This document shows, one piece after another, positions 61,211 through 64,000 of a stretch of 64,000 bases of DNA; the stretch's first letter is position 1; the number at the start of each line of letters is the position of its first letter. Source of the stretch: a candidate division KSB1 bacterium (GTDB taxonomy: Bacteria > Zhuqueibacterota > Zhuqueibacteria > Thermofontimicrobiales > Thermofontimicrobiaceae); NCBI GenBank assembly GCA_034506395.1, contig JAPDPQ010000010.1, forward strand, positions 104,721 to 168,720, in the 5' to 3' direction. A model generated the notes under the pieces. The model had not been told where the DNA came from. It did not search any database and saw only the letters and a program-made list of their open reading frames with translations. The position numbers and the translations under genes were made by a program.

Positions 61211-62377
61211 ATGAGAATAAGAGGATTATTACTGTTCTGTCTAGCATTTCTGCCTTTTGTTTTAAAGGCTCAAATCGAGTCCAAAATCGATGGGCTGGTC
61301 TATTCTGATTATTATTATCAATTCAAAAACAGCATTAATGCTGAAAAGGACCGCAATGCTTTTCAATTTCGGCGTATTTATTTCACGTTTGAGAATAACA
61401 TTACGCAGAACATCAAAGTGCGCTTTCGGTTGGAATCGGAGCATGCTAGTTATGGCTCAGCAACAAAAATTAACCCTTTCGTGAAGCATGCATATTTGGA
61501 ATGGACGAATCTGATACCACAGCATCGAATTTATTTCGGCTTAGCAGAGACCAATGCTTTCAAAAATTCGGAAGAATATTGGGGCTATCGCTCGATTGAG
61601 AAAACCATTATGGACTTGCAAAAAATCAGCTCGTCGGCTGATATGGGCATTTCGCTAAAAGGCGATCTCTTAGGAGGAAAGGTCCACCACTGGCTAACCG
61701 TTTTCAATGGTACAGGGTGTGGATCTTCGGAAATTGATCGCTTCAAAAAAATCGGCTATGCTTTCTGGCTCACCCCAATAAAAGGCTTGATTTTGGAAGG
61801 TTATTATGATTTTGAAAGCCAGGATCCGACGGGCAAGCAAACGGCTGCCAATTTGAGCTCGGCGAAAGACTATGCCGCTGGCAAAGGTTACAATACCGTG
61901 AAAGGTTTTGTCGGGTACGATCATCCAAGATTCACCCTCGGCGCCGAAGCCTTTTTCCGAACCAATGAGAAATCAGGTATTGAAAATGTCGCCACGGCTT
62001 ATGATGACGTGAAGAAAGAATACAAGATCACGGCGTCAACACCTGTGGATGTGAAGCGCTTTGGTTATTCGGTTTTTGGCTCAGTGATTACGCCCATTCC
62101 GAAGCTGAAAGCCTTCGCTCGCTACGACTTCTTTGACAACAATAACGAAGATAACGTCAGCACCAAATTCGACAAAGCCACTGGCAAATTGACCAGCGGT
62201 ACTGATGATGAGTTCACCATGATCTTTGCAGGTTTGGATTATATTCCTTCTGCTAATCTTCATATCATGCCCAATGTCATTATCAAAAGCTACGCCAAAG
62301 ATGGGCTGGACAATGACATCACGGGCCGATTGACATTGTATTATAAATTTGATTCAGGGAAGATTATCGTTGAATAA
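61211..62377 (+). CDS. Phosphate-selective porin-like outer-membrane protein (OprO/OprP-like)
   Basis: A 388-residue beta-barrel porin. Signal peptide MRIRGLLLFCLAFLPFVLKA; then amphipathic strands characteristic of OprO/P porins: KIDGLVYSDYYYQFKN, NAFQFRRIYFTFENNITQNIKVRFRLE, HAYLEWTNLIPQHRIYFGL, and a final strand LTLYYKFDSGKIIVE. The barrel ends in a terminal hydrophobic residue region typical of porins. Together with the PstS 156 bases downstream and the Pho-box-like array upstream, phosphate or polyphosphate uptake across the outer membrane is likely. Confidence 0.85.
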   Translation: MRIRGLLLFCLAFLPFVLKAQIESKIDGLVYSDYYYQFKNSINAEKDRNAFQFRRIYFTFENNITQNIKVRFRLESEHASYGSATKINPFVKHAYLEWTNLIPQHRIYFGLAETNAFKNSEEYWGYRSIEKTIMDLQKISSSADMGISLKGDLLGGKVHHWLTVFNGTGCGSSEIDRFKKIGYAFWLTPIKGLILEGYYDFESQDPTGKQTAANLSSAKDYAAGKGYNTVKGFVGYDHPRFTLGAEAFFRTNEKSGIENVATAYDDVKKEYKITASTPVDVKRFGYSVFGSVITPIPKLKAFARYDFFDNNNEDNVSTKFDKATGKLTSGTDDEFTMIFAGLDYIPSANLHIMPNVIIKSYAKDGLDNDITGRLTLYYKFDSGKIIVE

Positions 62378-62411
62378 CTCAGACTAAAGAGTACTGCAAA
62401 ATAGAAAATTA

Positions 62412-62486
62412 GTCATTCCGAGCGAAGCGAAGGAATCTTATAATTATTCAAAGATTGCTTCTCCGCCTTCGGCGGATCGCAATGAC
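62412..62486. repeat. Dispersed GTCATTCCGA repeat between porin and pstS
   Basis: GTCATTCCGAGCGAAGCGAA GGAATCT (from 62412) and the inverted partner ending CGGCGGATCGCAATGAC (62486), with an internal CCGCC TTCG GGCGG hairpin (62463-62476). A copy of the family placed between the porin and pstS in the same operon. Confidence 0.65.
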
Positions 62487-62532
62487 TAACGCTAACGACT
62501 TAATCAAAAATTAAATTGAAGGAGTATCAATC

Positions 62533-63423
62533 ATGAAAAAGAATTTCACACTGTTAACCATAATTATTGGGCTTTTGTTCGGAGGAAATGTTCTGGCTCA
62601 GAATTTCATCCAGATCAAAGGCTCGGACACGATCGTCAATCTCTCCCAGAAATTGGCTGAGGCTTATATGGAGAAAAATCCGAATGTTTCTATCGCTGTG
62701 ACAGGTGGCGGCTCGGGTGTTGGCATTGCCGCTTTGATCGCCAATCGAGTGCAAATTGCCAATTCTTCTCGGGAGATGAAAGAGAAAGAATATGCCCAGG
62801 CCAAAGAAAATGGGGTAATTCCGACCGAGATCGCCATTGCCATCGACGGTCTGTCAGTTACAGTTAATGCCAGCAATCCCATTAAATCGTTGACCAAAGA
62901 TCAAGTCGGCGCTATTTTCCGTGGTGAGATCACCAATTGGAGCGAAGTGGGTGGACCCAATCTGGCTATTTCTCTATATGGTCGTCAGCCCAATTCGGGA
63001 ACGTATGTGTTCTTCCAGGAATTTGTGCTGGGCAACAAGGACTATTCGCCCAAGATGAAGCAGATGAACGGCAATGCCCAGATCATCGAAGGGATCAAGA
63101 CGGATAAGGGCGCAATCGGCTATGTTGGGATCGGCTATCTGCATGACGAGCATGGCAAGATGATCGAGGGCATTAAGGTGCTGGAAATCGCCCCAGATGC
63201 CAAATCAAAGCCTGTCTCTCCATTGATCGTCGAAAATGTGAAGTCTGGCCTTTATCCCATTGCCCGCCCGCTGTATCAATACACCAATGGCAAGCCCAAA
63301 GGTGCAGTGAAAGATTTGATCGCTTTCGAGCTGGGTCCCGAAGGCCAGAAGATCGTGGAAGAAATGGGTTTCTATCCAGTGTCTGGGAAATATATAGAGC
63401 AAAATAAGAAGGCGGGGTTTTAG
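62533..63423 (+). CDS. pstS: PstS phosphate-binding protein
   Basis: A periplasmic phosphate-binding protein of 296 residues with a cleavable signal peptide (KNFTLLTIIIGLLFGGNVLA). Motifs: IKGSDTIVNLSQKLAEAY, GGGSGVGIAALI (phosphate loop), IANSSREMKEKEYAQA, IFRGEITNWSEVGG, RQPNSGTYVFFQE, AIGYVGIGYLHDEHG. It is 30-odd per cent similar by eye to the lipoprotein at 53000. The Pho-box-like array is upstream of the porin, so porin-pstS form one unit. No pst permease genes are in view. Confidence 0.93.
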   Translation: MKKNFTLLTIIIGLLFGGNVLAQNFIQIKGSDTIVNLSQKLAEAYMEKNPNVSIAVTGGGSGVGIAALIANRVQIANSSREMKEKEYAQAKENGVIPTEIAIAIDGLSVTVNASNPIKSLTKDQVGAIFRGEITNWSEVGGPNLAISLYGRQPNSGTYVFFQEFVLGNKDYSPKMKQMNGNAQIIEGIKTDKGAIGYVGIGYLHDEHGKMIEGIKVLEIAPDAKSKPVSPLIVENVKSGLYPIARPLYQYTNGKPKGAVKDLIAFELGPEGQKIVEEMGFYPVSGKYIEQNKKAGF

Positions 63424-63528
63424 GGTGTTTGCTTATTAGGTGATTAAAATAATTGAGGCGATTGAGGTAATTTAGCAACTGGGAAATTCAGGATTATAAT
63501 TCTACCCATATCGTTGCTGAAAATGAGA

Positions 63529-63569
63529 AGACCCTTTGAGGCAGTCACAGCTTTGAAGGGTCTTTTTTT
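63529..63569 (+). terminator. Intrinsic terminator after pstS
   Basis: AGACCCTT (63529-63536) pairs with AAGGGTCT (63556-63563), followed by seven Ts. It overlaps the 3' end of the opposing TumE-like gene. Confidence 0.75.
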
Positions 63570-63955
63570 GATGGTAGAGTCTTTTCTATTTCTTTGAGAA
63601 TATCAAGTAGATCGAGAACTTTTGAAATTCCTATTACTGTTTGGTCGGCGTTGTGCTTATGATGAGGAGCGTTGGGTAATTCTGGGTGATGCGGAGCATT
63701 ATCCCAGCGACATTTGAGCTTCCCTTCCATGTCTTGCCAATGAAAACTATACTTTGATAGATTAAGTCCAGATTCTGTAACGATCACATATTCAAACAAC
63801 TCAGCCAGACTTCCATCAACAAAGGTGACTTTAAGGCGAATTTTACCATCACTCGGGGCGATTTCTCTTCTGATTATTTTATAATCGGCAACCACGGAAC
63901 TTAGTAGCAACCAATCTTCGATTGAGTCAAAGTGGGCTACAATTATTGGATTCAT
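63545..63955 (-). CDS. TumE-family toxin-like protein (DUF6516)
   Basis: A 136-residue protein of the TumE type of toxin-antitoxin systems. Diagnostic segment YSFHWQDMEGKLKCRWDNAPHHPEL (near residues 69-92), followed by PHHKH, fits the family. The N-terminus IIVAHFDSIEDWLLLSSVVADYKI and a helical end complete it. It overlaps the upstream minus-strand gene by four bases (ATGA), as toxin-antitoxin pairs do. The partner is cut by the window edge. How the toxin acts in this family is not established. Confidence 0.75.
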   Translation of the reverse strand: MNPIIVAHFDSIEDWLLLSSVVADYKIIRREIAPSDGKIRLKVTFVDGSLAELFEYVIVTESGLNLSKYSFHWQDMEGKLKCRWDNAPHHPELPNAPHHKHNADQTVIGISKVLDLLDILKEIEKTLPSKKDPSKL

Positions 63956-64000
63956 TTAGCGTCAGAAACCTCCAATAGTTCTAATTTTTGATCAACATTG
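63952..64000 (-). CDS. Probable antitoxin partner, 3' end only
   Basis: The last 15 codons of a gene that continues beyond the window: VDQKLELLEVSDAK and a TGA overlapping the TumE start by four bases. By position this is expected to be the antitoxin of the pair. Too little is visible to identify it. Confidence 0.45.
   Translation of the reverse strand, partial: NVDQKLELLEVSDAK

Noticed and set aside
1..64000. tRNA, rRNA, complete insertion sequences, prophage or CRISPR arrays
   Set aside because: None could be recognised by reading; covariance and repeat searches would be needed to exclude small RNAs fully.

Overview
The window looks like a chromosomal segment from a Gram-negative bacterium of the FCB superphylum (Bacteroidota/Ignavibacteria/Calditrichota/KSB1-like). 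The evidence is three secreted proteins ending in the Por (type IX) sorting domain with the QNYPNPFN signature, two TonB-dependent receptors, an OprP-like porin, Tat-type and lipoprotein signals, and many copies of a GTCATTCCGA...GGAATC palindromic repeat. I cannot fix the phylum from the sequence alone. There is no rRNA, tRNA, CRISPR array, phage or complete insertion sequence that I can recognise.

Layout. 1-5.7 kb: 3' part of a GH27 alpha-galactosidase, a paired M16 peptidase operon (one active, one inactive subunit) and an unknown lipoprotein. 5.9-14 kb: a complete tryptophan operon, trpL(leader)-trpE-G-D-C-F-B-A-aroF, with a Trp-rich leader peptide and an attenuator hairpin. 14-17 kb: a decayed regulatory locus (Ser/Thr kinase fragment, intact STAS antagonist, SpoIIE/RsbU fragment) and a DUF502 membrane protein with a probable ATT start. 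17-31.5 kb: PhoR-like histidine kinase, two sulfatases, alkaline phosphatase, a small Cys protein, a pentahaem cytochrome and a beta-propeller protein both with Por tails, AraC regulator, flavodoxin, metallophosphoesterase. 31.5-39.5 kb: a nonulosonic (sialic-acid-like) sugar cluster (NeuB, KdsC-like phosphatase, SDR, NeuA, Gfo/Idh, GT-B protein), interrupted by a forward-strand flippase-like membrane protein. 39.7-41.8 kb: TonB receptor. 42-52 kb: a trimeric [FeFe] hydrogenase operon, rex-hydC-hydB-hydA, followed by a [FeFe]-hydrogenase-like histidine kinase, a response regulator, a receiver-kinase hybrid and a TM1266-type hydrogenase regulator; a Rex operator sits on the promoter. 52-63.5 kb: phosphate region (PAP2 phosphatase, PstS lipoprotein, M28 peptidase, TonB receptor, Por-secreted beta-helix protein, phosphate-type porin, PstS). 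63.5-64 kb: a TumE-type toxin and the end of its partner.

Working together. The most interesting unit is the hydrogenase locus: NADH-sensing Rex appears to control a probably electron-bifurcating HydABC, and the same strand carries a hydrogenase-derived sensor kinase with its own receivers, so cellular NADH and H2/redox state could both feed into regulation. A second theme is phosphate: four arrays of 7-bp direct repeats at an exact 11-bp period (TGTAAT/TTTCAT type, like the proteobacterial Pho box) lie before the PAP2 gene, the TonB receptor unit, the porin-pstS unit and, further away, the flippase gene. A third is mobile DNA: two 155-156 bp copies of a MITE-like element with 18-bp terminal inverted repeats, one of which supplies the stop codon of the AraC gene.
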